Below, one piece after another: positions 5,958-13,607 of a stretch of DNA of 15,087 nt. Within the stretch, counting starts at the first letter, position 1. Each line of letters opens with the position of its first letter. The DNA is taken from positions 1 to 15,087 of the forward strand of contig DAOUMU010000197.1 of assembly GCA_034409055.1 (NCBI GenBank). Direction: 5' to 3'. The position numbers and the translations under genes are program-made. Under the pieces are notes generated by a model that did not search any database, had not been told where the DNA came from, and saw only the letters and a list, made by a program, of their open reading frames with translations. The DNA comes from DAOUMU01 sp034409055 (GTDB lineage Bacteria > Chloroflexota > Anaerolineae > 4572-78 > J111).

Positions 5958-8030
5958 ATGAAAGCGGGAGGCATTACTTATTTTTTGCGTTTTGGGTTAA
6001 TTATTATAGGTTTGTTGGGCATTGTTGGTGGGGGAATTTATGTGGGATTGAATTATATTACACCTGCCCCAACGCCTAAAGTGGCTCTGCCGGCTGTGGC
6101 CACCCCTATTCCAACGGCATCTACCACGCCGACTCAGACCCCATCACCAACGATAACATCGACACCTTTAAGGGTTACCCCAACCCCCAAACCCGAAGCC
6201 CTACCGGGAGGCATTATTTATGCCCTTTCACCCGATATTAATTCGGTCGGTTGGGTGCAGGCAGAAGAAGAGGGAAATCACTTCGGCGAAAGTTATCTAT
6301 ACGCAGGGATTCGTGAAGGTGCGATTCATCACGGTGCTATGCAGTTTGATTTATCCTTTATTCCAAAAGGATCTACCATTTTTATGGCCGAACTGGAGCT
6401 AACCGGGTTGATAGGCCAAGGTTTGACGGAAGATGGTGCTTTTGTGCTTAATATTTTGAGTAGTGAAATTGACACTGGGTGGTCAAAGCATAATTTCGAA
6501 ATCATCCATAACGCTGCTGTGGATGAGGCTTTGAGCCCCCTTCTCGAAGCAACTGATCTGGCTGAGGGCCGAACCAATAAATTCATCTTCAACGCGGCTC
6601 AACGGAGCATCATTGAGGAACGATTAGCAGAATCTCACTTGTTATCTTTCAGACTGGATAGTCTGTCTCCAGAAGGCTGGTTTGGTTGGGATAGTGGCTA
6701 TGGCCCTGAGACACAAGAACAAGGGCCAATCTTGCGCTTGGGTGTGCTGCCACCGGTTGCTACAGAAATAGCTGCGCCTCCAGACAGTACGCCAACACCG
6801 ACACCGACCTTTGTAGTGATTACCAGCGTACCCACCCCAGAGAATGTTTTGACCGCCGCGGCGATAGCACCCATCTTGACTTACGAGGCCACCACTACTG
6901 GCACACCCACGCCCTTGCCGGAGAATTGGGTCACCCCCTGGGTTGTGACCAATACTCCCACCGCAGAGAATACAGCAACGGCCTTGTTCTGGTATGCCGA
7001 AGCAACAGCGGCTGTGGTTGCCTATGGCACGTCAACACCGACCCCACAAAACATCGTCACTGTCACACCTACATTGAGCCCAACTCCGACGCCTGTCTTT
7101 ATCTTGTTGGAAGGTGAGTTGCCAATTGTAACACCGGCACCAACACTTGATATTACTCCCGGACCAACACCACCAATACCCCCAGAACTCATCGGTAAGA
7201 TTGCTTTCAAATCGAATCGCACCGGTCGGGAGGAATTCTATGTGATTAATCCTGATGGTAGTGAATTGGCCTTGCTTACCAACCGGTGGGCTTATAATAT
7301 GGCCGAGTTGGCCGATACTTACTCGGCGGATGGACGATTTCGCGTGTTTGTCAAAGATTTTCCTCGATATATAGGGACGGGTAATTCTCAGGAACAGGAC
7401 AAAGTTGTCCGGGAAGATGTCCCCGCTCTATTCTGGTATGATGCCCATTACAAGGTGGAAGAACAGTTAACATTTTTTGGAACTGGTGTTGCTTACAATG
7501 GTGTCTGGTCTCCGACTGCCGAGCAAATTACCTTTGTATCAAATAGTAGTAGCGATGATGAAATTTGGATTGTTAATCGTGATGGTAGTAACCTGCGGCA
7601 ATTGACAGAAAGCAACGAAGCCTATAATGCTCGTGAGATTGGTAAAGACACTTTTATCCCTGAGGTAAATAGGCACCCGTCTTGGTCACCCGATGGATCG
7701 CAGATTGTCTTCTGGTCTAACCGTACCGGCCACGGGCAAATCTGGGTGATGGATGCGGATGGTAGCAATTTGTATAGCCTGAGTAGAACCGGATTCAGTG
7801 ACTGGGACCCGGTTTGGATCAAATACCCCGGGATTCCTGACAACGCTCACGAAATTCACACGCCTTACCTCGGTCCCTATGATCCCTTTGAGTCAGATAA
7901 GAATTGCGAAGATTTTGACCCTGTACCCGAGCCTAATAAATCGGCCCAGGTCTTCTATTGGGCTGCGGGCGGTCCGGCCAGAGACCCACACGGGCTGGAT
8001 CCGGATAATAATGGTATCGCCTGTGACTGA
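5958..8030 (+). CDS. Membrane-anchored exoprotein: DNRLRE-like, propeller repeats, Excalibur-like end
   Basis: 690 residues. One N-terminal hydrophobic helix (about 12-33) after a short basic stretch should act as an uncleaved anchor, leaving the rest outside the cell. Next come a Thr/Pro-rich linker (34-80) and a beta-rich domain (85-265, with GAMQFDLSFIP and ELELTGLIGQGL) resembling DNRLRE/carbohydrate-binding modules. A second Thr/Pro region (270-410) contains two 42-residue repeats. PD40/TolB-type propeller strands follow (KIAFKSNRTGREEFYVINPD, ITFVSNSSSDDEIWIVNRDG, IVFWSNRTGHGQIWVMDADG, each followed by S/N-x-L). Only about three blades are clear. The C-terminus (640-690) has KNCEDF and LDPDNNGIACD, the pattern of the Excalibur calcium-binding domain. 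It is likely a surface protein that binds the glycan or peptidoglycan. The ribosome binding site is weak, suggesting coupling to the HTH gene. Confidence 0.8.
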   Translation: MKAGGITYFLRFGLIIIGLLGIVGGGIYVGLNYITPAPTPKVALPAVATPIPTASTTPTQTPSPTITSTPLRVTPTPKPEALPGGIIYALSPDINSVGWVQAEEEGNHFGESYLYAGIREGAIHHGAMQFDLSFIPKGSTIFMAELELTGLIGQGLTEDGAFVLNILSSEIDTGWSKHNFEIIHNAAVDEALSPLLEATDLAEGRTNKFIFNAAQRSIIEERLAESHLLSFRLDSLSPEGWFGWDSGYGPETQEQGPILRLGVLPPVATEIAAPPDSTPTPTPTFVVITSVPTPENVLTAAAIAPILTYEATTTGTPTPLPENWVTPWVVTNTPTAENTATALFWYAEATAAVVAYGTSTPTPQNIVTVTPTLSPTPTPVFILLEGELPIVTPAPTLDITPGPTPPIPPELIGKIAFKSNRTGREEFYVINPDGSELALLTNRWAYNMAELADTYSADGRFRVFVKDFPRYIGTGNSQEQDKVVREDVPALFWYDAHYKVEEQLTFFGTGVAYNGVWSPTAEQITFVSNSSSDDEIWIVNRDGSNLRQLTESNEAYNAREIGKDTFIPEVNRHPSWSPDGSQIVFWSNRTGHGQIWVMDADGSNLYSLSRTGFSDWDPVWIKYPGIPDNAHEIHTPYLGPYDPFESDKNCEDFDPVPEPNKSAQVFYWAAGGPARDPHGLDPDNNGIACD
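6813..7064 (+). repeat. Two 42-residue Thr/Pro-rich coding repeats
   Basis: Residues 286-327 and 328-369 of the exoprotein align without gaps at 17/42 identities. Shared anchors are VxTxxPTxEN, GTxTPxPxN and VT. Each unit is 126 bases. DNA identity is clearly lower than in a recent duplication, so this is an old protein repeat acting as a rigid or glycosylated stalk. Confidence 0.6.
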
Positions 8031-8093
8031 AAACCTATCTATATTGGGTAAAAGGTCATCTATGTCGAAGAGAATGGTTATGAACTATAAGTT

Positions 8094-8100
8094 AGGAGGG
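8094..8100 (+). promoter_or_regulatory. Ribosome binding site deciding the kinase start
   Basis: AGGAGGG ends one base before ATG 8102, too close for use, but about 10 bases before the in-frame ATG 8111. The protein from 8111 begins MDLGRYLKIGLRWWW, the usual Wzz-type N-terminus. Confidence 0.7.
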
Positions 8101-8110
8101 AATGTCTGAA

Positions 8111-10039
8111 ATGGATTTAGGTCGATATCTCAAGATTGGTTTGCGCTGGTGGTGGCTCATCCTGCTCAGTGTTGCTCTATCAGCAACGGCCAGTTACCTG
8201 TACAGTGAGCGTTTGCCCAGAATTTATGCTGCCAAAGCCACCCTGATGGTCGGCAACAATATCATTGAGGATCCCAACCCCGATGTAAGGAACCTGGGCA
8301 CCATCCGGACCCTGGCCGAGGTATACAGTGAATTGGCGCGTCGCAAAACAGTGACTCAGGCTGTCATTGACAAACTGGGGTTGGATATGAGTCCTGATCA
8401 GTTGAGTGATATGATCCAAACGACCGTAATTCCTACGGCACAACTGCTGGAGATCTTTGTGCTAGATGTACATCCCCAACGGGCGCAGCTTCTGGCTAAC
8501 ACCATTGCCGAAGAATTGATTTTTCAAAGCCCGACTGGGGCAGGGGGACAGCAAGAGCGGGAGAAGTTCATCCAGGTTCAGTTAGAGGATCTACAAGCTA
8601 GAATTGAGGAGATTGATGGTAGGATTAAGGCGTTGGAAGACTCGTTACCCGATCTGACCTCAGCGGTAGAGATCGCTGAGGCTCAGTCTCAACTGGATGA
8701 ATTGGAAACGTTGAAGAGTGACTACCAAAATCGTTACACACAGTTTCTGTCCAATTTATCCGAATCCTCTATTAATAGGCTGGCTATCTTTGAGCGGGCT
8801 GCCGAGCCGACCTGGCCTGTTTCACCCAATGTAAAAAAGAATGTGGCCATTGCCGCTGCGGCTGGATTGGTACTCGCTGTTAGCGCTATCGTCCTACTAG
8901 AATTCTTGAATGATTCTCTCGTCTGGCGACGGGAGGGCTCCCAGTCCATCTTGGGCTTACCTGTGTTGGGAGCAGTCAATAAAGTGGCCAACAGCGACAG
9001 CAAAATTGTGGTTCACGATACACTGTGGTCCCCTGAAGCCGATTCCTTGCGCAACGTGCGCAACAGTATTTCTCTGGCCGCCAGCGAGCGTACCCTTTCT
9101 AGCCTACTGGTCACCAGTGCTTCACAGGGAGAGGGAAAAAGTTTTCTGGCCGCCAACTTGGCCGTAGCTGCTGCTTCTGCAGGATCCAGCATGGGGGAGA
9201 TTATTGCTTTACCGGGGGCCAGCGTGATTCTGATTGATGCCGATTTGCGACAACCCTCCCTCCACGAAATATTTGATATGCCCAATCTTCTTGGCCTGGC
9301 TGACGTGCTGGCAATGCCAGAGGCAGTAGCAGAAAAGATGCTTGAAAAAGCCCTGAAACCGACCCATATTGATAGCCTGCTTTTGTTACCGGCTGGCAGA
9401 GCCCCGTTGGACCCTGGCTCACTGCTAAACTCGCCCCGGTTCGCCAATGTACTTCGTTCTCTCGGCACTCAGGCCGATTTGGTCATTATCGATAGTGCCC
9501 CCGTCCTGGAGGCTATCGAAACGAAAGCGATGGCCAATGTCGTTGATGGGGTCGTGATGGTGGTTAGTGACGGTCAATCCAGGGGCAGAGTCGTTCAGAA
9601 GGTGATAGATTATTTCCAGAGCAGACCGGATCATGATAATCTGTTGGGGATAGTATTCAATCGCGTCAAATTGCCGGCTAGTTATGCTTACTACGCTTAC
9701 GCCTACAAACCACAACAACTTGAAAAATCAAAACGTCAACCCTCACTATTGGACAAAATATGGCCTTTTGCCCAAACTCAACAAACGGGGACCACTAGCC
9801 TGACTTTAGCCGAAGCTGCTAACCATTTGGGAGTCAGTCAAGATACTACCCGGCGTTGGTGCGAACAGGGACGTATCTTGGCCGTTAAAAAAGGTCGTCG
9901 TTGGTCGGTGCGTCTGGAAGACCTGAATGAGTTCATTGCAGGCTACCAAGGTGATGGCACTGGTGAAAATATGATGTTGCCCCAGGAGACTGTGGCGGTG
10001 GATAAATTAAAATCGAACGGGGCAAATGGGAGCGATTGA
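8111..10039 (+). CDS. Wzz / bacterial tyrosine kinase fused to a C-terminal HTH domain
   Basis: 642 residues from ATG 8111. Order: transmembrane helix 1 (11-31); Wzz chain-length domain with a predicted coiled coil (147-215); the proline-rich EPTWPVSPN before transmembrane helix 2 (243-264); a cytoplasmic BY-kinase domain. The kinase has Walker A SASQGEGKS (336-344), Walker A' LIDADLRQP (374-382), Walker B VIIDSAP (458-464) and a Tyr cluster SYAYYAYAY with Y525, 527, 528, 530 and 532. BY-kinases normally end there. This one continues through a linker into an excisionase-type HTH (563-610) and a 32-residue tail. Wzz/BY-kinases set polysaccharide chain length by cycles of tyrosine phosphorylation. 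Here the DNA-binding domain would be tethered at the inner face of the membrane. Compared with the usual Walker A to A' distance there is a short insertion (about 358-370). The reading frame is uninterrupted through the fusion. Confidence 0.9.
   Translation: MDLGRYLKIGLRWWWLILLSVALSATASYLYSERLPRIYAAKATLMVGNNIIEDPNPDVRNLGTIRTLAEVYSELARRKTVTQAVIDKLGLDMSPDQLSDMIQTTVIPTAQLLEIFVLDVHPQRAQLLANTIAEELIFQSPTGAGGQQEREKFIQVQLEDLQARIEEIDGRIKALEDSLPDLTSAVEIAEAQSQLDELETLKSDYQNRYTQFLSNLSESSINRLAIFERAAEPTWPVSPNVKKNVAIAAAAGLVLAVSAIVLLEFLNDSLVWRREGSQSILGLPVLGAVNKVANSDSKIVVHDTLWSPEADSLRNVRNSISLAASERTLSSLLVTSASQGEGKSFLAANLAVAAASAGSSMGEIIALPGASVILIDADLRQPSLHEIFDMPNLLGLADVLAMPEAVAEKMLEKALKPTHIDSLLLLPAGRAPLDPGSLLNSPRFANVLRSLGTQADLVIIDSAPVLEAIETKAMANVVDGVVMVVSDGQSRGRVVQKVIDYFQSRPDHDNLLGIVFNRVKLPASYAYYAYAYKPQQLEKSKRQPSLLDKIWPFAQTQQTGTTSLTLAEAANHLGVSQDTTRRWCEQGRILAVKKGRRWSVRLEDLNEFIAGYQGDGTGENMMLPQETVAVDKLKSNGANGSD
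9797..9940 (+). other. Excisionase-type HTH domain fused to the BY-kinase
   Basis: Residues 563-610 of the kinase protein read SLTLAEAANHLGVSQDTTRR then WCEQGRILAVKKGRRWSV and EDLNEFI. It keeps the helix-turn-helix (EAANHLGVSQDTTRRW), the G-R turn and the basic wing of the HTH_17 family. It shares 21 of 48 positions with the free HTH protein at 5709-5948, including the RWC and AVK-G--W signatures. It follows the Tyr cluster in the same frame with no stop between. Confidence 0.85.
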
Positions 10040-10080
10040 GAGCAAAAGGTTATTGAGCTGAAGCAAGTGGGTGGATATTT

Positions 10081-10090
10081 GGAGGTGATC
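10081..10090 (+). promoter_or_regulatory. Near-perfect ribosome binding site before a TTG start
   Basis: GGAGGTGATC is complementary to the full 3' end of 16S rRNA. It lies 6 bases (from GGAGG) before TTG 10092, making this rare start codon convincing. Confidence 0.8.
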
Positions 10091-10091
10091 A

Positions 10092-11438
10092 TTGAGAGTT
10101 GTGCTGACAATTCACCATTTTCCTCCCAATTATAGTGCCGGTGCTGAGATTTATACGTTTCGGTTGGCTGAGTGGTTGGTCAGGCATGGGCATGAGGTGG
10201 AAGTTATCTGCGTTGAATCAATCACCCACGAAAGTGACAGCGAGCTCGAACACAAACATGAAATCTATGAAGGTATTTCGGTCTGGCGATTATATTTCAA
10301 TCTTGAGGGAGCGGTTAACCCGTTTCGCCAGAGTTTCGACAACCCGGCTATCGGTGCCTGGTTTGTGGAGTTTTTAGGACGAGTGCAGCCGGATATCGTT
10401 CATATTAACAGTTGCTACTTACTGTCTGTTAGTACCATTGCTGCGACCAAAGAGCATTTGTTACCACTTATTGTGACGTTGCATGATTTCTGGTTTGTGT
10501 GTCCGCGTATCACGTTACTCAAACCCACCGGTACACTATGTACCGTTCCAGAAAACGTGGCAGAGTGTGCCTGGTGTCTGGCTACTGAAAAACGTCGTTT
10601 TCGCTGGCCAGAAATGGTGTCGCATGGCTCAGTTGGTGCAGTTGCCCAACACTTGTTGGCGTCACCGGTGACTGCCAGATTGTTGAAAATCAAACCAGAT
10701 GCTGGTGAAATAGCTCACCGTCGAGAATTACTGTTGGAGGCGCTAAAACAAGCAGATGTCATTCTTTCTCCTTCTGAGTTTTTGCGGGGTGTTTTCATCG
10801 GGCAAGGAATTGATCCGGCCAAAATCTTGTATTCTCGATTGGGCTTGGACACCGGTCATTGGATCTCCCCTTCGGAGTCAGAGCAGAGTGAGACCTCAGC
10901 AACATTGCGGATCAGTTATATTGGGCAGGTAGCCCGTCTCAAGGGCGTTCATTTATTAGTGCAGGCTTTTAATCAACTCGGTTTTTCCAATCGAAAGGCT
11001 CATTTAAAAATTTATGGTGATCTGAATGCCTTTCCTGATTATGTTCAGTCCTTGCGTAAAATGGCAAACGGCAATTCAATCATCGAGTTTGCTGGCCGTT
11101 TCGATAACCGCCGGGTGGCCGAGATTCTGAGCAAGACCGACGTGATGGTCGCTCCCTCGATCTGGTATGAAAATTCGCCTATTGCGATTATGGAGGCGCT
11201 GACGACGGGCACGCCGGTGGTGACGGCCAATCTAGGTGGAATGCCCGAGTTGGTCCAACACAACGTAAACGGGTTACTTTTTGAAGCGGGCAACGTTGAT
11301 GATCTGACCAGACAATTGCAGCGTTTGCTCGATGAGCCGGGGTTGGTAACCACTCTGGCCAGTCAGGCTCAGCCCGTGCGTATGATCGACGATGAAATGG
11401 CCCAAATTCTTTCTTTTTACGAGAGTATACAGCGCTGA
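10092..11438 (+). CDS. GT4 glycosyltransferase with a four-cysteine insert
   Basis: 448 residues from TTG 10092, supported by a near-perfect ribosome binding site. It is a GT-B glycosyltransferase of family 4. The N-terminal domain has HHFPPNYSAGAEIY (8-21) and HGHEVEVICVE. The linker is followed by ISYIGQVARLKGVHLL (274-289), and the donor-binding EX7E motif is YENSPIAIME (E360 and E368) with TGTPVVTANLGGMPELV after it. It should add a sugar from an NDP-donor to the growing lipid-linked glycan at the cytoplasmic face. An insertion after TLHDFWFVCP holds four cysteines (C137, C150, C159, C162), a spacing that could bind a metal ion. Donor and linkage are unknown. It opens the block that also carries the ABC exporter, 52 bases after the kinase gene. 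Confidence 0.9.
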   Translation: MRVVLTIHHFPPNYSAGAEIYTFRLAEWLVRHGHEVEVICVESITHESDSELEHKHEIYEGISVWRLYFNLEGAVNPFRQSFDNPAIGAWFVEFLGRVQPDIVHINSCYLLSVSTIAATKEHLLPLIVTLHDFWFVCPRITLLKPTGTLCTVPENVAECAWCLATEKRRFRWPEMVSHGSVGAVAQHLLASPVTARLLKIKPDAGEIAHRRELLLEALKQADVILSPSEFLRGVFIGQGIDPAKILYSRLGLDTGHWISPSESEQSETSATLRISYIGQVARLKGVHLLVQAFNQLGFSNRKAHLKIYGDLNAFPDYVQSLRKMANGNSIIEFAGRFDNRRVAEILSKTDVMVAPSIWYENSPIAIMEALTTGTPVVTANLGGMPELVQHNVNGLLFEAGNVDDLTRQLQRLLDEPGLVTTLASQAQPVRMIDDEMAQILSFYESIQR

Positions 11439-11468
11439 TTTTTTACTATTTATCCGAGGTGCAATTTA

Positions 11469-12260
11469 ATGACGATCCTGGCTGAATCTTTCTTAGAATT
11501 AAATCGTTATCGAGATTTATTGAGAACCTGGACGATTCGTGAGATCAAAATCCGTTACAAACAATCTCTATTGGGGGGCTTGTGGGCCGTGTTACAGCCT
11601 CTGTCTATAACCATCGTTTTCTCAATTATATTTTCTTTTTTTATTAAGATTCCTACAGAGGGTGTGCCTCATATTATATTCTATTATACGGCGCTTCTGC
11701 CCTGGACCCTTTTTTCTACTGCGGTTACAACAGGCTCTAACAGTCTAATTGGTAACTTGAACCTGGTGACCAAAATTTATTTCCCCCGAGAAATAATACC
11801 CTTGGCCGGAGTACTGGCTGCTTTTTTTGATTTTATCATTGCGTCTTTGATTTATGTGGGGTTGGCTTTGTTCTACAGTCTGGCCATTGGTCCATCAGTC
11901 ATCCTCTTGCCCTTTTTGGTCATTACTCAACTAATTTTCACCAGTGCGGTTGTGTTAGCCCTGGCAGCCCTGAACGTTTTCTATAGGGACATTCGTTTTA
12001 TGGTACCACTGGGATTACAAATCTATATGTATTTAACGCCTATTATTTATTCGATCTCCAGAGTACCGGAAAAAGTCGTGCCGTTTTATATGCTCAACCC
12101 AATGGCTGCGCTAATTAATGCTTATCGTTCAGTTTTAATCTATGGCCAATGGCCAGAGCCTACTTACCTGATCATTGCCTTCGGGCTGACAGTGATACTT
12201 TTTCTGGTTTCTTATACATTTTTTAATAAAGCCGCCAGAAGCTTTGCCGATGTAATTTAA
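11469..12260 (+). CDS. wzm: ABC-2 polysaccharide exporter permease (Wzm/TagG-like)
   Basis: 263 residues with about six hydrophobic segments. The N-terminal cytoplasmic part contains YRDLLRTWTIREIKIRYKQS, then LLGGLWAVLQPL, the standard beginning of the ABC-2 permease family for polysaccharide export. Other family marks are LVTKIYFPREIIPL, NVFYRDIRF, YLTPIIYS and LNPMAALINAYRSVL. With the ATPase encoded next it should form the transporter that moves an undecaprenyl-linked glycan across the membrane. ATG 11469 has GAGGTG 7 bases upstream, 30 bases after the GT4 stop. Teichoic-acid-type TagG is the alternative name; the partner ATPase has a carbohydrate-binding tail, which favours Wzm. Confidence 0.92.
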   Translation: MTILAESFLELNRYRDLLRTWTIREIKIRYKQSLLGGLWAVLQPLSITIVFSIIFSFFIKIPTEGVPHIIFYYTALLPWTLFSTAVTTGSNSLIGNLNLVTKIYFPREIIPLAGVLAAFFDFIIASLIYVGLALFYSLAIGPSVILLPFLVITQLIFTSAVVLALAALNVFYRDIRFMVPLGLQIYMYLTPIIYSISRVPEKVVPFYMLNPMAALINAYRSVLIYGQWPEPTYLIIAFGLTVILFLVSYTFFNKAARSFADVI

Positions 12261-12281
12261 CAGAAGGATATAAAGATTACT

Positions 12282-13529
12282 ATGGCCGTTATTGAGTTTA
12301 ATCATATAACCAAAACCTACCGCTTGGGGGCCCGGGGCGGTTTGCGCGAAACGCTGATGAACACCTTGTCTGGCCTGGTAAAAAGAGAGGGTAATGGTAA
12401 AAAAACCTTTAATGCCCTTGACGATGTCAGTTTTGAAGTTAATGAGGGTGAAATACTGGGCATTATTGGTCGGAATGGCGCTGGAAAAACAACCACCCTC
12501 AAACTTTTGTCCCGCGTCACCTATCCCACCACCGGAGACATTACTGTAAAAGGACGTGTATCATCGTTGATTGAATTGGGAGCCGGTTTTCACCCCGATT
12601 TATCCGGCGCGGAAAATATATATTTGAACGCTTCTATTTTGGGCTTAAAAAGGCCTGAAGTAGAGGCCAAGTTTGACCAGATTGTGGCTTTTAGTGGGTT
12701 GGAAAAGTTTTTAGACATGCCTATCAAACGTTACTCTTCGGGCATGTATGCCAGGTTGGCCTTTAGCGTGGCCGCTCATGTAGACCCGGACGTGCTTTTG
12801 GTAGATGAAGTGTTATCGGTAGGTGACGCTATCTTTCAGGAAAAAAGCTTAAATAAAATGCAACAATTTAAGGAGCAGGGCAAAACGATGGTTTTCGTCT
12901 CCCATCATATGGTTGCGGTGCAAAATATATGCTCTCGGGTTATCTGGTTGGATCAAGGCAGAGTAAGAGCGACCGGTAAGCCAGCCGATGTAATTAGTAA
13001 ATATCTGCATGACCAGTATTACGGACAGAAAAATGTTTTAGATTTGGAAGAAGGTGAAGATCTGTTCCATTATGAAGAGGGAGAGGTTACCATAGAAGAT
13101 ATTAAAATATTGAATGAGGAGGGAGAGCCATTCGAAACTATCTGTGATGGGGCGGGCGTTAAGCTTGAACTTCATTATAAGACTAAACGGCCGCTCAATT
13201 CACCTGATATTCAAGTTTATCTTACTGATAAGCGGCTTCATCGTTTAATGGGAGCGGATTGGGGTAAATCTACCGGGGGCCGGCGCATGATATCAGCAGG
13301 AGAAGGGGTCATCTCCTGTCTGTTCAAGGCTACACCTATTCGTCCAGGTGTATATTATTTTAACGTTGATATTTTTGAAGAAAATAGGCTTGTTTATCGG
13401 CAGAAAGGGGTTGGCCCGTTAATTGTCAGGCCAGATCAATCGGTTTCAAAGTGGGAAGATTACAATCTTTTTGATGTGAGTTATCGTTGGGAATTAAATG
13501 GTCAAAAAAATTACTTATACTACGATTGA
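12282..13529 (+). CDS. wzt: ABC exporter ATPase with Wzt-type glycan-binding domain
   Basis: 415 residues. The nucleotide-binding domain (1-245) has Walker A GRNGAGKTT (63-71), signature YSSGMYARLAFSVA (151-164), Walker B VLLVDEVLSVGD (171-182) and switch SHH (207-209). An N-terminal stretch (15-45) between the first strands is typical of Wzt/TagH. From about 265 to 400 there is a beta-rich domain (VTIEDIKILNEEGE, VKLELHYKTKRP, GVYYFNVDIFEENRLVYRQ) matching the Wzt C-terminal domain, which recognises the glycan to be exported. The presence of this domain implies a chain with a defined end or modification. It starts 21 bases after the permease stop with AGAAGGA about 13 bases upstream, a long spacing. 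It forms one transporter with the preceding permease. Confidence 0.92.
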   Translation: MAVIEFNHITKTYRLGARGGLRETLMNTLSGLVKREGNGKKTFNALDDVSFEVNEGEILGIIGRNGAGKTTTLKLLSRVTYPTTGDITVKGRVSSLIELGAGFHPDLSGAENIYLNASILGLKRPEVEAKFDQIVAFSGLEKFLDMPIKRYSSGMYARLAFSVAAHVDPDVLLVDEVLSVGDAIFQEKSLNKMQQFKEQGKTMVFVSHHMVAVQNICSRVIWLDQGRVRATGKPADVISKYLHDQYYGQKNVLDLEEGEDLFHYEEGEVTIEDIKILNEEGEPFETICDGAGVKLELHYKTKRPLNSPDIQVYLTDKRLHRLMGADWGKSTGGRRMISAGEGVISCLFKATPIRPGVYYFNVDIFEENRLVYRQKGVGPLIVRPDQSVSKWEDYNLFDVSYRWELNGQKNYLYYD

Positions 13530-13607
13530 CCGTCTAGTCGCAGCAAGTTAGGTTGTTACGAGGAAATCAGATATAGATGTTTGAGGATAATGGTATAGGG
13601 GAAACTT

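Noticed and set aside
8102..8110. ATG 8102 as start of the kinase
   Set aside because: Shine-Dalgarno sequence ends one base before it; ATG 8111 fits spacing and the usual MDL-RYL start of Wzz proteins.
9013..9468. 151-codon open frame on the - strand
   Set aside because: It lies wholly inside the kinase domain, whose motifs are intact on the + strand; the antisense frame resembles no family and has no ribosome binding site I can see.
13530..13607. Promoter or terminator between ATPase and pyruvyl transferase
   Set aside because: No hairpin with T run and no hexamer pair at suitable spacing; only the ribosome binding site AGGGGA is clear.
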